From positions 106,087-170,086 of the forward strand of contig NZ_LYCS01000005.1 in assembly GCF_001659985.1 (NCBI RefSeq): a DNA stretch of 64,000 nucleotides, in the 5' to 3' direction. This DNA is from Oceanobacillus sp. Castelsardo. Its GTDB lineage: Bacteria > Bacillota > Bacilli > Bacillales > Amphibacillaceae. Position 1 is the stretch's first letter. Each line of letters starts with the position of its first letter. The notes below the pieces were generated by a model that had not been told where the DNA came from, searched no databases, and worked only from the letters and a program-made list of their open reading frames with translations. The translations under genes and the position numbers were made by a program. Positions 29,819 to 39,350 of the stretch are shown in pieces.

Positions 29819-32380
29819 CTATTTTGTTGGTTTCGCTAAGGCTTTTACATCCTTAGCAGATAGTACACCATGATAGACTTCTAATTCATCAATTAATCCT
29901 TGATAAGGTGCATCCCACCAGTTTACCCCTAGGCTAAACTGGCTATTACCTGAGGTGAATACATTGTTAAAACCAGACTGTGTTACAACCTCTTCTCCAT
30001 TTATATAAACTACAATATCTCCTTCATCCACAGTAAATGCGATATGAGACCATTCATCTTTTTTAAGTTGAACCTCGCTTTTCGCATCTGTAAAGACAGA
30101 TCCACCAGACCAAAGTACAACTTGATTATCGCCTGGAAAACCGCCTGGTAATAAACTAACCCAATTATTAGAGTCCCTTGCTCCAAAGAAACTAGTAGTA
30201 TGACCCGTTAGTTTCTCAGGATTTAACCATAGAGACACCGAGTAACTCGACTCTGCAATTAATTTATCTGGAAGCTTCACTCCTGATTGTCCATTAAAAA
30301 CAGCCGCTTTTCCTTTTATTCCATTCTCAAAGGAAATCTCTCCACCAGTATTATCTATCCGATTACCAGTAATCGTCCCTTCAGAAAAATTGCCTGTATT
30401 ATCTACTAAATTATCTTCAAATGAATATTTAGCAACTAACTCTTTTTCACTCTTTGGCAGCACTGTGACTACGAATTTTTTCTCTTTTGTAACGTCATTT
30501 TTCACAATAGTGGCTGTCAATGTTACCTCTACACTAGATTTTCCAGTCTCAGGACGGGTTACTTCCCCCTTTTCAGATATAATCTCTGGGTGGGAGGAGC
30601 TCCAAGTAATGGTAGTACCCCTTGTCCCTTCTACAGGAAGGATTACATCTGTATATACGTTATTCGTATCTCCCAAACTTAAATCCTCTTCGACATCCTT
30701 AGCAATATCTTCATCAGACTTTCCTGCCTCACGTTTACTTCCCCAAATACTCTTTCCATTTTTTGATGATGCAGTGAAAGTCATGACGTGACTTTCAGAA
30801 ACAGGGTCATATTGACGAACAAAAACACCTGTATATGTTTCACCATCAATATTCAACTCTGCTTGGTTATGAGCCGTCTTTTTCCATTTACCATTAACCG
30901 CTCCTGTTATTTTATTATTTTTATTGAGCGTAATATGGATATCTTTGTGTAGGTCATTAGATATATCTAATTCATGATTAATAAACTGATAATCTCCTAC
31001 CAAGTCTTTACGATCTACCTTTTCTAGTGTCTCCCCTCCATAACGGTACGGAGCTACAACAGGCCATCCATCCTCATTGAAAAACATTTGATGAATTCGA
31101 AGCTCATGCGAATCCCCTCTTTCTGGGAATCGTGAATGGAATACTAAGAAGTGTTGCCCTGTTTCCTCTTCAAAATAAACGGAATTATGTCCTGGTGAGA
31201 CATATCCATAACCAACACCTGATCCGGGATCTCCAATTTTTCTCTCAAATAAGAAATGGCCCATCAACTTATTGCCATATGGAGAATGGTCTACATTTCC
31301 CGGGAGAACAGCATTTTGGCCATCCGCATCCACGTATGGTCCATCTGGGTTTTTCGAACGAAATACTCTCATATTATACTCCCCATCAGCACCTAACCAT
31401 CCATATGTTACGTACAAGTAGTAATAATTGTTTTCTTCATTATAGACGATATAAGGACCCTCTCCCGATTTACCATAACCACCAGAAATCTTCGTCCCAA
31501 AATATCTATCTATCATGCGACCATCAGACGTTTCTCCGTCTTCTCCAGGATAAATCGGCTGTCCTGTCTCTTGGTCTAACTCTAATAAGAAAATACCACC
31601 AGACCAAGACCCGTATGTCATCCATAACTTACCATCCTCATCGTAGAATAACGCAGCATCGATAGCATTAGGGTACATCGTATTGTTATAAGAACCTACT
31701 TTATCATCCTTAAACCAATTTGGGTTTGGCTTATCAACTTTTCCATCCTCGATTAACTCATCGATATGGGTGTTTTTCCATTGTTTGTTAATATCACTAT
31801 TTTCATCTTTAGCGTCTTCTTTCGTGAAACCTGAATAAATAATGGTATCCACATATTCATATGGACCTTCCATATCCTTAGAAACAGCAAACCCAATAGC
31901 CGAACGGATATACGTGGAAGATGCACTATAATAAATCATATACGCACCTTTTGTTCCATCCTCGTTTACATAACTTTCATTCCAGATTACTTCTGGCGCC
32001 CAAACTGCAAATCCACCTTTACTATCAGAATCATCTTCACCAGCCCATTTAAAAGATTCAGCTAAGTTTTCAGATAGATCCCCATAAAAAGAGTTATTTG
32101 GGGTTGTATATCCGTTAGCAAAACTATGCCACTGGATTAAATCCGATGATTTCGCAGCTTCGATGTGAGTACCAAACACATAATACATATTCCCCTCTTT
32201 TATAATCGAAGGATCATGTACGGAAACCTCTTTAAAATCAGGACGTTGCCCCTCATCTTCTTTTTGCTGATTGTCACCTGTTTCCTTTTCATTTGCCAAT
32301 AAAGGGGATGGTGCAGAAAAAGTAGCTAGAACTAAAGCTAGAATAATAATGGTAACTTTCCCCCTGTATTTTTCCATCAT
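29819..32380 (-). CDS. abnA: Secreted multidomain GH43 endo-arabinanase
   Basis: About 853 residues from the ATG at 32380 (GGGAGGAGTAT upstream; the next ATG at 32377 is equally possible). A signal peptide of about 29 residues is followed by the GH43 domain (about 45-480) with catalytic Asp in SVHDPSII, Asp in PNAIDAALFYD and Glu in SGEGPYIV. Next come a lipocalin-like C-terminal GH43 domain, an atrophied Ig-like domain (about 575-660; ITWSSSHPEIISEKGEV) and a LamG/concanavalin-like domain to the end (YSFEDNL...DELEVYHG). It should cleave arabinan outside the cell and supply the importers. A cre-like site and an AraR-like box lie upstream. Confidence 0.92.
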   Translation of the reverse strand: MMEKYRGKVTIIILALVLATFSAPSPLLANEKETGDNQQKEDEGQRPDFKEVSVHDPSIIKEGNMYYVFGTHIEAAKSSDLIQWHSFANGYTTPNNSFYGDLSENLAESFKWAGEDDSDSKGGFAVWAPEVIWNESYVNEDGTKGAYMIYYSASSTYIRSAIGFAVSKDMEGPYEYVDTIIYSGFTKEDAKDENSDINKQWKNTHIDELIEDGKVDKPNPNWFKDDKVGSYNNTMYPNAIDAALFYDEDGKLWMTYGSWSGGIFLLELDQETGQPIYPGEDGETSDGRMIDRYFGTKISGGYGKSGEGPYIVYNEENNYYYLYVTYGWLGADGEYNMRVFRSKNPDGPYVDADGQNAVLPGNVDHSPYGNKLMGHFLFERKIGDPGSGVGYGYVSPGHNSVYFEEETGQHFLVFHSRFPERGDSHELRIHQMFFNEDGWPVVAPYRYGGETLEKVDRKDLVGDYQFINHELDISNDLHKDIHITLNKNNKITGAVNGKWKKTAHNQAELNIDGETYTGVFVRQYDPVSESHVMTFTASSKNGKSIWGSKREAGKSDEDIAKDVEEDLSLGDTNNVYTDVILPVEGTRGTTITWSSSHPEIISEKGEVTRPETGKSSVEVTLTATIVKNDVTKEKKFVVTVLPKSEKELVAKYSFEDNLVDNTGNFSEGTITGNRIDNTGGEISFENGIKGKAAVFNGQSGVKLPDKLIAESSYSVSLWLNPEKLTGHTTSFFGARDSNNWVSLLPGGFPGDNQVVLWSGGSVFTDAKSEVQLKKDEWSHIAFTVDEGDIVVYINGEEVVTQSGFNNVFTSGNSQFSLGVNWWDAPYQGLIDELEVYHGVLSAKDVKALAKPTK

Positions 32381-32547
32381 ATACTCCTCCCTGATTAAAA
32401 TAGATATTAGTAAGTACATGTTGTAAGGTTATTCCATTCTAGATGATTTATAGAAATTATAAGTATAAAACTACAAATCAGCCTTATATACGTTGAATTT
32501 TCTCCCTCCTTTATCAATCTATCATTAGTTATTGAACAACCTTGCAA

Positions 32548-32585
32548 AGTAAACGCATTCACTTACTACTTAAACGTACAATATT
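32548..32585. promoter_or_regulatory. cre-like site and AraR-like box upstream of the arabinanase
   Basis: AGTAAACGCATTCA (32548-32561) matches cre with two mismatches. AAACGTACAATATT (32572-32585) carries the TTGTACGT half of the AraR pattern on the minus strand. Confidence 0.5.
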
Positions 32586-32725
32586 TTATGTAATAATTCA
32601 ATGAGTTTTTAATTTTCTTTTAATTATTCGAGATAGGGGATATCGATTTTATTAGAGATTGGTAACTCCATTCACTATATTTAACATCCTTATACCAGAG
32701 AATTAGCATTACCAGAATCTAAATG

Positions 32726-32770
32726 AAAAAGCTATCCATCCTAAACAGCTATTAGGATGGATAGCTTTTT
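32726..32770. terminator. Strong bidirectional hairpin terminator
   Basis: AAAAAGCTATCCATCCTAA (32726 on) pairs with its complement ending in GGATAGCTTTTT (to 32770). It isolates the arabinanase promoter from the fragment at 32866. Confidence 0.8.
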
Positions 32771-32865
32771 CATTTAATTATACATAATTTGGTGACTTCA
32801 TTCCGCATCTGCTTTCTTTGTATTAACAACTATTGCATGTACTTTTTGATAGGGATCTTTCCCTC

Positions 32866-32996
32866 CGGCCCAAGAACAAAATTGGACAAGTAGCAGACTG
32901 TATCATTAAAATTTTACATGGAAAGACTTACAGAACGAATACTATTATCAGCCAGTACTAGTTGAAGAAGATAGCGTCAAAGAGTATGAAGTATAA
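32866..32996 (+). pseudogene. C-terminal remnant of a periplasmic-type sugar-binding protein
   Basis: The plus strand reads PKNKIGQVADCIIKILHGK and then, after a frameshift near 32924, LQNEYYYQPVLVEEDSVKEYEV and a stop at 32994-32996. This resembles the end of Peripla_BP_4 sugar-binding proteins (GQ-A-x-x-A...VPVxLVxxDNVxEY). No upstream portion remains. Strand is opposite to the araEGH genes, so it is a separate lost gene. Confidence 0.45.
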
Positions 32997-33075
32997 CAGT
33001 CTTGGTGTTAGGCTTTGACGTAACTAAAGTGTTTTTTTTAAAATCGCGCAATACACTTACCTACCTTAGCGTAGG

Positions 33076-33087
33076 AATTGTACGTAG
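33076..33087. promoter_or_regulatory. Isolated AraR-like half-box
   Basis: AATTGTACGTAG lies beside the small hairpin CTACCTTAGCGTAG (33061-33074). It may be a leftover of a lost promoter, as no gene starts nearby. Confidence 0.35.
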
Positions 33088-33109
33088 ACTCGGTTTATAA
33101 GCACCAATC

Positions 33110-33260
33110 ATGTTCGGGTTTTTCCCTGATGAAATACTTTGTCCCCATCCTCTTATCTTCGGGCACCTTCTGAACAAAGCGATAAGCGTGAGATTTCTCC
33201 ACACCTTTGGAATTTATTTAGGGAGGCTAACACCACAGTCTCGCAGTGCCCACTCCTCCC
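33110..33260 (-). other. Possible structured 3' UTR element after araH
   Basis: Complementary segments GGGCAC (33161-33166) with GTGCCC (33246-33251), and GGGAGG (33221-33226) with CCTCCC (33255-33260), interleave, so they could form a pseudoknot; GGG...CCC around 33118-33126 forms a local hairpin. The region is GC-richer than its surroundings and directly follows the araH stop. Not assigned to any known RNA family. Confidence 0.35.
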
Positions 33261-33271
33261 TCCTTTTCCAT

Positions 33272-34429
33272 TTATTTATTCTTACTCAACACATCAAAGG
33301 CTACGGCACCTAGTAATACAAGTCCTTTAATAGCTTGTTGCCAATCAATCCCAATCCCCATTAGTGACATACCATTATTTAATACACCCATAACCAACGC
33401 ACCAATTACTGCTCCAAAAACTTTACCAACACCACCAGTAAATGAAGCACCACCAATAACTGCTGCCGCAATGGCATCTAACTCAAATAGATTACCAGCT
33501 TGTGGGGTAGCTGCATTAAGTCGACCCGCGAAAATAAGTCCAGCCAACGCTGCCATAATTCCCATATTGATAAAAGCTAAAAATTTAATTTTTCTCGTTT
33601 TCACACCGGACAATTTCGCAGCATTCTCATTCCCACCTACTGCATACATGTGTCTACCAAGAACTGTTTTATTCATCACATAGGAATAACCGATAATTAA
33701 TACAAACAAGATAATTAATACATATGGAATTCCTTCATATAACGCTAACATATAGGTAAACAGGTTAATGATGGAAACAAACACAATTAACCTTGTTATA
33801 AATAAAACGTTTGATGATACTTGTAAATGATACTTTCTGTCTGATTGTCTCATCCTAATTTCGCCTGTTATATATAGAACAGATAGGATAATTCCGATAA
33901 AAATCGTGAAAAGTTGAAGATCCCCTCCACCGAATATATCTGGCAAAAATGATGAACTTAGGCTACGAAATCCATTCGGAAACGGGGCAAGTGTTTGTCC
34001 TTGCAATGCAACTAACGTTAATCCACGGAATATAAGCATACCCGCTAACGTGACGATGAAGGAGGGAATATTTACAAATGCTGTCCAAAATCCTTGCCAT
34101 GCACCAATGGCAGCACCGATAAGTAAACATATCATAATCGAGAGTACGATTGGTAAGTCATGATTGACCAATAAAATACCTGCGACAGCGCCAACAAAAG
34201 CAGCTACAGAACCAACAGATAAATCAATTTCTCCAGTAATAATAACAATCAACATGCCAATTGCTAGTACAATAATGTAGCTGTTTTGCATGATAATATT
34301 GGTAATATTTAATGGGGTCAAAAGAATACCACCGGTCAATAGTTGAAAGAGAATAGCAATCCCAACTAAGGCGATTACCATGCCATATACCTTTACATTC
34401 TTAGAAATTATCTGTTTTATATGATCCAT
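33272..34429 (-). CDS. araH: ABC monosaccharide transporter permease, AraH-like (XylH/GguB type)
   Basis: A 385-residue branched-chain/ribose-type permease (BPD_transp_2) with about ten to twelve hydrophobic segments. It has the long central loop (GEIRMRQSDRKYHLQV) and the conserved C-terminal GRLNAATPQAGNLFELDAIAAAVIGG segment, with GASFTGGVGKVFGAVIGALVMG after it. It would form the channel for a monosaccharide importer with the upstream two-domain ATPase and ChvE-like binding protein. L-arabinose is inferred from the region and from the AraEGH system of Geobacillus; xylose or galactose cannot be excluded. It starts one base after the ATPase stop. Confidence 0.88.
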   Translation of the reverse strand: MDHIKQIISKNVKVYGMVIALVGIAILFQLLTGGILLTPLNITNIIMQNSYIIVLAIGMLIVIITGEIDLSVGSVAAFVGAVAGILLVNHDLPIVLSIMICLLIGAAIGAWQGFWTAFVNIPSFIVTLAGMLIFRGLTLVALQGQTLAPFPNGFRSLSSSFLPDIFGGGDLQLFTIFIGIILSVLYITGEIRMRQSDRKYHLQVSSNVLFITRLIVFVSIINLFTYMLALYEGIPYVLIILFVLIIGYSYVMNKTVLGRHMYAVGGNENAAKLSGVKTRKIKFLAFINMGIMAALAGLIFAGRLNAATPQAGNLFELDAIAAAVIGGASFTGGVGKVFGAVIGALVMGVLNNGMSLMGIGIDWQQAIKGLVLLGAVAFDVLSKNK

Positions 34430-34430
34430 T

Positions 34431-35966
34431 TTATGACCTCCTGCTCTCTGTCATATAAGTCATTAAGGATTCCTGTGTTGCGTCGCTTGTATCATGATCT
34501 CCTGTTATTCTTCCTTCAGATAAGGTATAGATTCGATCACACATACCAAGAAGTTCTGGCAATTCAGATGAAATCATCATAATGGCCTTTCCCTGTTCAG
34601 CAAGATCATTAATAATTTTATAGATTTCATACTTCGCCCCAACATCAATTCCACGAGTAGGTTCGTCCAAGAGTAAAACATCTGGTTCTGTAAAGATCCA
34701 TTTCCCTAGAACAACTTTTTGTTGGTTACCACCACTTAGATTGTTTACTGTTTGAAAAATAGTAGGGGTCTTAATATTCATTTTTTCTTGAAGTTTCTCC
34801 GCTTCTACCACTTCTTGATTCTCGTCAATCCTACTCTTATTTGATAATTTTCTTAGATTGGATAGCGTAAGATTGTTTTTTACAGAATCAATCAATATAA
34901 GTCCATATTCCTTCCTGTCTTCAGAAACATATGCCACACCATGTTTAATTGCTTGATCTACGTTATTAAATACAACCTCTTGGCCATCCTTAAAAAGTTG
35001 ACCTGTGATTTTTTTACCATATGATTTTCCAAAAATACTCATCGCTAACTCTGTTCTCCCAGCGCCTACTAAACCGGCTAAACCAACGATTTCCCCTCGT
35101 CTCACTCTTAAATGAACGTCATGTAACATTTTTCTCTCAGAATCTAGTGGATGATACAAAGACCAATTCTTTATCTCAAAAACGACATGATCTTCTATTT
35201 TGTGGTTTCGATCTGGGTATAAATTGGATAAATCCCGTCCAACCATATCTTTAATAATGCGCTTTTCCGTGACATTTCCCTCTTTAAGTGAATAAGAGCT
35301 TACTGTCTTTCCATCACGTAAAACCGTAATATAATCGGAAACTTGGAAGAGTTCTTTTAATTTATGGGAGATGAGGATGGAAGTAATCCCTTGTTTTTTA
35401 AATTCTAATAATAATTGCAAGAGGTTTTCTGTGTCCTTTTCATTCAAGGCAGCAGTTGGCTCATCAAGAATTAAGAGCTGTACCTCTTTCGCTAATGCTT
35501 TTGCAATTTCTACTAATTGTTGTCGACCAACACCAATATTTTTGATTTGTTCTTCTGGTTCGACATGTAATCCTACTTTACCGAGTAATTCTCTCGTATT
35601 TATAAACGTCCTATTCCAATTAATAATCCCTTTTTTAGCTGTTTCATTTCCTAAGAATATGTTTTCTGCAATAGATAGTTCCGGGATTAAAGCTAACTCT
35701 TGATGGACGATAACAATCCCCATTTTCTCACTATCATTTATGTTTTTAAATTCACATCGGTTTCCTTTATAAATGATATCTCCTTCATACGTGCCATATG
35801 GATGGACACCACTTAACACCTTCATTAAGGTCGACTTCCCAGCACCGTTTTCACCAATTAATGCATGTATTTCACCTTCTTGCACTTGAAGATTAACATC
35901 ATCCAGAGCTTTTACTCCTGGAAAAGTTTTGGTGATTTGCTTCATTTCCAAAATTGTCGAGGTCAT
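34431..35966 (-). CDS. araG: ABC monosaccharide transporter ATPase, AraG-like (MglA/XylG type)
   Basis: 511 residues with two ABC cassettes. Cassette 1 has Walker [10 protein letters not shown], signature-like [16 protein letters not shown] and Walker [12 protein letters not shown]. Cassette 2 has a degenerate Walker A ([10 protein letters not shown]), signature [16 protein letters not shown] and Walker [15 protein letters not shown]. This asymmetry is normal for the family. It powers import by the AraH-like permease. Start is ATG after AAAGGGTGGGATAACGA. A hairpin lies between it and the binding-protein gene upstream, lowering expression relative to that gene. Confidence 0.92.
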   Translation of the reverse strand: MTSTILEMKQITKTFPGVKALDDVNLQVQEGEIHALIGENGAGKSTLMKVLSGVHPYGTYEGDIIYKGNRCEFKNINDSEKMGIVIVHQELALIPELSIAENIFLGNETAKKGIINWNRTFINTRELLGKVGLHVEPEEQIKNIGVGRQQLVEIAKALAKEVQLLILDEPTAALNEKDTENLLQLLLEFKKQGITSILISHKLKELFQVSDYITVLRDGKTVSSYSLKEGNVTEKRIIKDMVGRDLSNLYPDRNHKIEDHVVFEIKNWSLYHPLDSERKMLHDVHLRVRRGEIVGLAGLVGAGRTELAMSIFGKSYGKKITGQLFKDGQEVVFNNVDQAIKHGVAYVSEDRKEYGLILIDSVKNNLTLSNLRKLSNKSRIDENQEVVEAEKLQEKMNIKTPTIFQTVNNLSGGNQQKVVLGKWIFTEPDVLLLDEPTRGIDVGAKYEIYKIINDLAEQGKAIMMISSELPELLGMCDRIYTLSEGRITGDHDTSDATQESLMTYMTESRRS

Positions 35967-35999
35967 TCGTTATCCCACCCTTTAATTTTAATACGGGTA

Positions 36000-36034
36000 G
36001 GATGACTTAGACGGAATCCCAGCCTAAGTCATCC
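36000..36034 (-). terminator. Intercistronic hairpin between binding protein and ATPase genes
   Basis: GGATGACTTAG (36000-36010) pairs perfectly with CTAAGTCATCC (36024-36034). No U run follows on the minus strand, so it more likely stabilises the upstream mRNA end than terminates. Confidence 0.6.
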
Positions 36035-36061
36035 CAAAGCACAAAGTGAAGCCTTAGGTTA

Positions 36062-37144
36062 TTAGTTCAATTCTTCTTCTGTATAATATCCCGTATCAAT
36101 GAGCTCTTCCTGATAATTATCCAAATCAATGGAAATCGGCTCTAACAAGTTAGATGGTACGACTTTAACGCCATTATCATAAGTTTCCGTATCATTTATC
36201 TCAGGCTCTTCACCACTTAGGATTGCCTCTACCATATTTACCGCACTCTTAGCAAGTTCTCTAGTATCTTTAAAAATTGTTTGCGTCTGTTCCCCCGCTA
36301 TAATAGATTTAACAGAAGCTAATTCCGCATCTTGCCCTGTTACAATTGGCATCGGATTGTCATCTGTTCCATATCCCACTGCTTTTAGCGATGAAATCAC
36401 ACCACGACTAATCCCATCAAATGGAGAATAAACTACATCAATCTTTTCACCTGAGTAATGGGCACTTAACAAATTATCCATCCGTTCCTGAGCTTTTGCA
36501 CCGTCCCAACGTAATGTTGCCCCTTGTTCAAAACTTGTCTGCCCACTTTTCACAACAAGTTTTCCGTTATCTATATATGGCTCAAGAATGGACATGGCCC
36601 CATCCCAGAAGAAATAAGCATTGTTATCATCAGGAGACCCTGCAAATAATTCAATATTAAATGGGCCTTCCCCATCTGCTAGTCCTAACTTTTCTTCAAT
36701 GTATTTTCCTTGTAATACACCTACTTGGAAGTTATCAAAAGTGGCATAATAGCTAACATGGTCACTATTCATAATGAGACGGTCATATGATATTACAGGA
36801 ATATCTTGACTCTTCGCCTTTTCCAACACTTCTGTTAGAGCCTCGCCATCAATGGAAGCAATGACTAAAACATCGACACCTTTCGTAATCATATTCTCAA
36901 TTTGTGAAACTTGATTTTCCACAACATCTTCTGCATATTGGAGATCCGTCTTATACCCCATTTTTTCAAGTTCCTTCACCATATTCTCCCCATCAAAAAC
37001 CCATCTTTCTGAGGATTTCGTAGGCATCGCAATCCCAACCGTCCTTGTCGCTTCCCCCTCTTCACTCCCGCTACTACCGTTACCGCAACCCACTAAAGCA
37101 ACGGAAATCACCAAAAAAGTCACTAACCAAATAAATTTCTTCAT
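36062..37144 (-). CDS. ABC monosaccharide-binding lipoprotein, AraE/ChvE-like
   Basis: 360 residues. A signal peptide ends at lipobox LVGC (Cys20), followed by a Ser/Gly linker and a periplasmic-binding fold of the ChvE/XylF type ([62 protein letters not shown]). It captures a monosaccharide, probably L-arabinose, for the AraGH-like genes downstream. Start is ATG after GGGGGGAAAAC. A cre-like AGATAGCGCTTTCA (37171-37184) is just upstream, but no AraR box was found. This transporter may thus be controlled mainly by carbon catabolite repression or by an unseen regulator. Confidence 0.88.
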   Translation of the reverse strand: MKKFIWLVTFLVISVALVGCGNGSSGSEEGEATRTVGIAMPTKSSERWVFDGENMVKELEKMGYKTDLQYAEDVVENQVSQIENMITKGVDVLVIASIDGEALTEVLEKAKSQDIPVISYDRLIMNSDHVSYYATFDNFQVGVLQGKYIEEKLGLADGEGPFNIELFAGSPDDNNAYFFWDGAMSILEPYIDNGKLVVKSGQTSFEQGATLRWDGAKAQERMDNLLSAHYSGEKIDVVYSPFDGISRGVISSLKAVGYGTDDNPMPIVTGQDAELASVKSIIAGEQTQTIFKDTRELAKSAVNMVEAILSGEEPEINDTETYDNGVKVVPSNLLEPISIDLDNYQEELIDTGYYTEEELN

Positions 37145-37170
37145 GTTTTCCCCCCTAGTTTTTTATTTAT

Positions 37171-37184
37171 AGATAGCGCTTTCA
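37171..37184. promoter_or_regulatory. cre-like site upstream of the ChvE-like gene
   Basis: AGATAGCGCTTTCA, two mismatches to the cre consensus, lies 27 bp before the start codon. Confidence 0.45.
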
Positions 37185-37281
37185 CACGCTATTAATTAAT
37201 ATGTTCCTTCTATCATAAATATGAACAAGTTCAAAAGGGGTAGGTCAGTAGTCCGTTACCATAGTTAATAATGAAGCAAGC

Positions 37282-38259
37282 CTAATAAGACAACAATTGT
37301 TGAATCGCATCCTTTATTCGCTTCTCATTCGGTAGCCAGTCATCCTCAATCGTCCCAACAGGATAAGGTGTATCAAATCCAGTTATCCTTAAAATCGGAG
37401 CGGACAGGGAGAACACCCCTTTTTCACTAACGAGCGCAGCTACTTCGGCTCCAATCCCATTCGTTTTCACCGCTTCATGGACGATCATTAATCTTTCTGT
37501 TTTTTCAACGGACTCTAGTATCGTTTCTGCATCAATTGGTGCAACGGTGCGCAAATCAATTAATTCTAAATGAGCCCCTTCCTTTTTGTATTGATCGACT
37601 AGTTTTTCTAACATAGGAACACATGGCCCCCAAGATACTATCGTCGCCTGATTTCCTTCCCGAACAACCTTTGCCTTCCCGATTGGAATTTCATATAATT
37701 GATCTGGAACTTCTTGTTTCGTGGATCGATATAGTTTCATCGGTTCAAAAAATAATACGGGATCCTCGTCACGAATAGCAGCTATTAATAACCCTTTCGC
37801 ATCGTAAGGATTGGAAGGCATCACAACTTTTAAGCCTGGTGTATGACTAAATAACGCTTCCAAACTGTCAGAATGTAACTCTGGTGTCCTAACTCCCCCG
37901 CCATATGGACTTCGGATGACCATTGGAACGTGGTATCTTCCAGTTGACCTGAAGCGCACTCTTGCCGCTTGGTTGGCAACTTGATCCATTGCTTCGTAAA
38001 TAAATCCTAAAAACTGAATCTCCGCAATCGGGCGTAATCCATTCAAACTCATTCCCACAGCCGTTCCAATAATAGCCGACTCAGCCAATGGTGTATCCAT
38101 GACACGCTCTTCCCCGAATTGATCGATTAATCCGTCCGTAGCTCGAAATACGCCACCATTCCTACCAACATCTTCCCCCAAAATGAGTACACGGGAGTCT
38201 CTCTCCATTTCCTGAGTCATTGCTTGACGAATCGCTTCAATCATCGTGATTTCACTCAT
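37282..38259 (-). CDS. 2-oxoacid dehydrogenase E1 component, beta subunit
   Basis: About 325 residues from ATG 38259, which follows GAAGGTGATTGGC and overlaps the E1alpha stop as ATGAGTGA. The transketolase-like pyrimidine-binding half includes LILGEDVGRNGGVFRATDGL, TPLAESAIIGTAVGM and FEPMKLYR. The C-terminal half is the transketolase C domain. With E1alpha it decarboxylates a 2-oxoacid using thiamine diphosphate and acetylates lipoyl-E2. Pyruvate-, acetoin- and branched-chain-type complexes look alike at this level; a second pyruvate or branched-chain complex is my best guess. Confidence 0.88.
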   Translation of the reverse strand: MSEITMIEAIRQAMTQEMERDSRVLILGEDVGRNGGVFRATDGLIDQFGEERVMDTPLAESAIIGTAVGMSLNGLRPIAEIQFLGFIYEAMDQVANQAARVRFRSTGRYHVPMVIRSPYGGGVRTPELHSDSLEALFSHTPGLKVVMPSNPYDAKGLLIAAIRDEDPVLFFEPMKLYRSTKQEVPDQLYEIPIGKAKVVREGNQATIVSWGPCVPMLEKLVDQYKKEGAHLELIDLRTVAPIDAETILESVEKTERLMIVHEAVKTNGIGAEVAALVSEKGVFSLSAPILRITGFDTPYPVGTIEDDWLPNEKRIKDAIQQLLSY

Positions 38260-39340
38260 GCCAATCACCTTCTTCTCTTATCCTTCTTGCTTCCGCTTGC
38301 TGTTCTTCCAACTGTGCATTTTTCTCTTGATAAACATATTCAAATGCTTCCTCTACTTTAGGGAATTCCTTTTCCTTCGATTCAATTTCATCAATCATAT
38401 GATCTAATTCATCTTGGAATGTTTGGACAAAGGCTTTTTCTTTTTCAACATCCCATAGATTGCTATTTTCTAAATAAAGTCTCACTCTCCGAAGTGGATC
38501 TTTGACCTCTCTCCAAGGCTCGACATTTTCTTTAGAGCGATATTTAGTTGGATCGTCCGAGGTCGTATGTGGTCCTAGACGATATGTCACAGCTTCGATT
38601 AACGTTGGACCTTCCCCATTTCTTGCCCGCTCCACCGCTTCCTTCATGACTTCATAAACAGCTAACACATCATTCCCATCCACTTGCACCCCTGGCATCC
38701 CATAAGCAACTGCTTTTTGAGCGATGGATTTACTGGCCATCTGCTTTTCTACAGGCACACTAATCGCGTATTGATTATTTTGACAGAAGAAAATAGCTGG
38801 CACTTGATACACACTGGCAAAGTTTAATGCCTCGTGAAAATCACCTTGTGACGTAGCACCATCACCAAAATAACTTACCGATACATGTTTCTCTCCTCGA
38901 TACTTTTGCGCATAGGCTGTACCTACTGCATGCAAGGTTTGGGCTGCGATAATAATTTGAACTGGTAAAATATTGACATCTTCAGGTACCCGACCACCAT
39001 GCAGATGGCCTTTAGCATATAGAATAATCTGTTCCAACGGCATGCCATGTACCATATTTCCCGCGTGCTCCCGATAACTGGGACAAATCCAATCCGATTT
39101 TTCTAATGCAAAAACACTTCCAATTTGCGCTGCCTCTTGCCCACTATATGGAGCGTACGTTCCAATCCGTCCTTGCCTTTGCATTCGCAATAACTTTTCA
39201 TCTAGCAATCTCGCTTTTAACATCCATTGATACATTTCCAGCACCTGTTCATCCGAAACTACCTTTTTATCATGTAAAAGAACGCCATCTTCATTTAACC
39301 TTTCTACTCTTTCAAACGTTAAGTCTTCTTCTCTAAACAT
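38252..39340 (-). CDS. 2-oxoacid dehydrogenase E1 component, alpha subunit
   Basis: 362 residues. The thiamine-diphosphate motif is present as GDGATSQGDFHEALNFASVYQVPAIFFCQNN, of the GDG-x(about 28)-NN type. The phosphorylation-loop equivalent is seen in TYRLGPHTTSDDPTKYR. The N-terminal GRIGTYAPYSGQEAAQIG is typical of Gram-positive PdhA-like proteins. Start is ATG after GATAGGAGGGACGGT, ten bases past the E2 stop. Gene order E2-E1alpha-E1beta is the reverse of the common E1alpha-E1beta-E2-E3 order. No dihydrolipoamide dehydrogenase gene is nearby, so E3 must be shared. Confidence 0.9.
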   Translation of the reverse strand: MFREEDLTFERVERLNEDGVLLHDKKVVSDEQVLEMYQWMLKARLLDEKLLRMQRQGRIGTYAPYSGQEAAQIGSVFALEKSDWICPSYREHAGNMVHGMPLEQIILYAKGHLHGGRVPEDVNILPVQIIIAAQTLHAVGTAYAQKYRGEKHVSVSYFGDGATSQGDFHEALNFASVYQVPAIFFCQNNQYAISVPVEKQMASKSIAQKAVAYGMPGVQVDGNDVLAVYEVMKEAVERARNGEGPTLIEAVTYRLGPHTTSDDPTKYRSKENVEPWREVKDPLRRVRLYLENSNLWDVEKEKAFVQTFQDELDHMIDEIESKEKEFPKVEEAFEYVYQEKNAQLEEQQAEARRIREEGDWHE

Positions 39341-39350
39341 ACCGTCCCTC

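Noticed and set aside
33110-33683. Overlapping plus-strand reading frames of 60-145 codons
   Set aside because: They lie opposite araH or in the structured region, lack ribosome sites and have compositions typical of antisense shadows.
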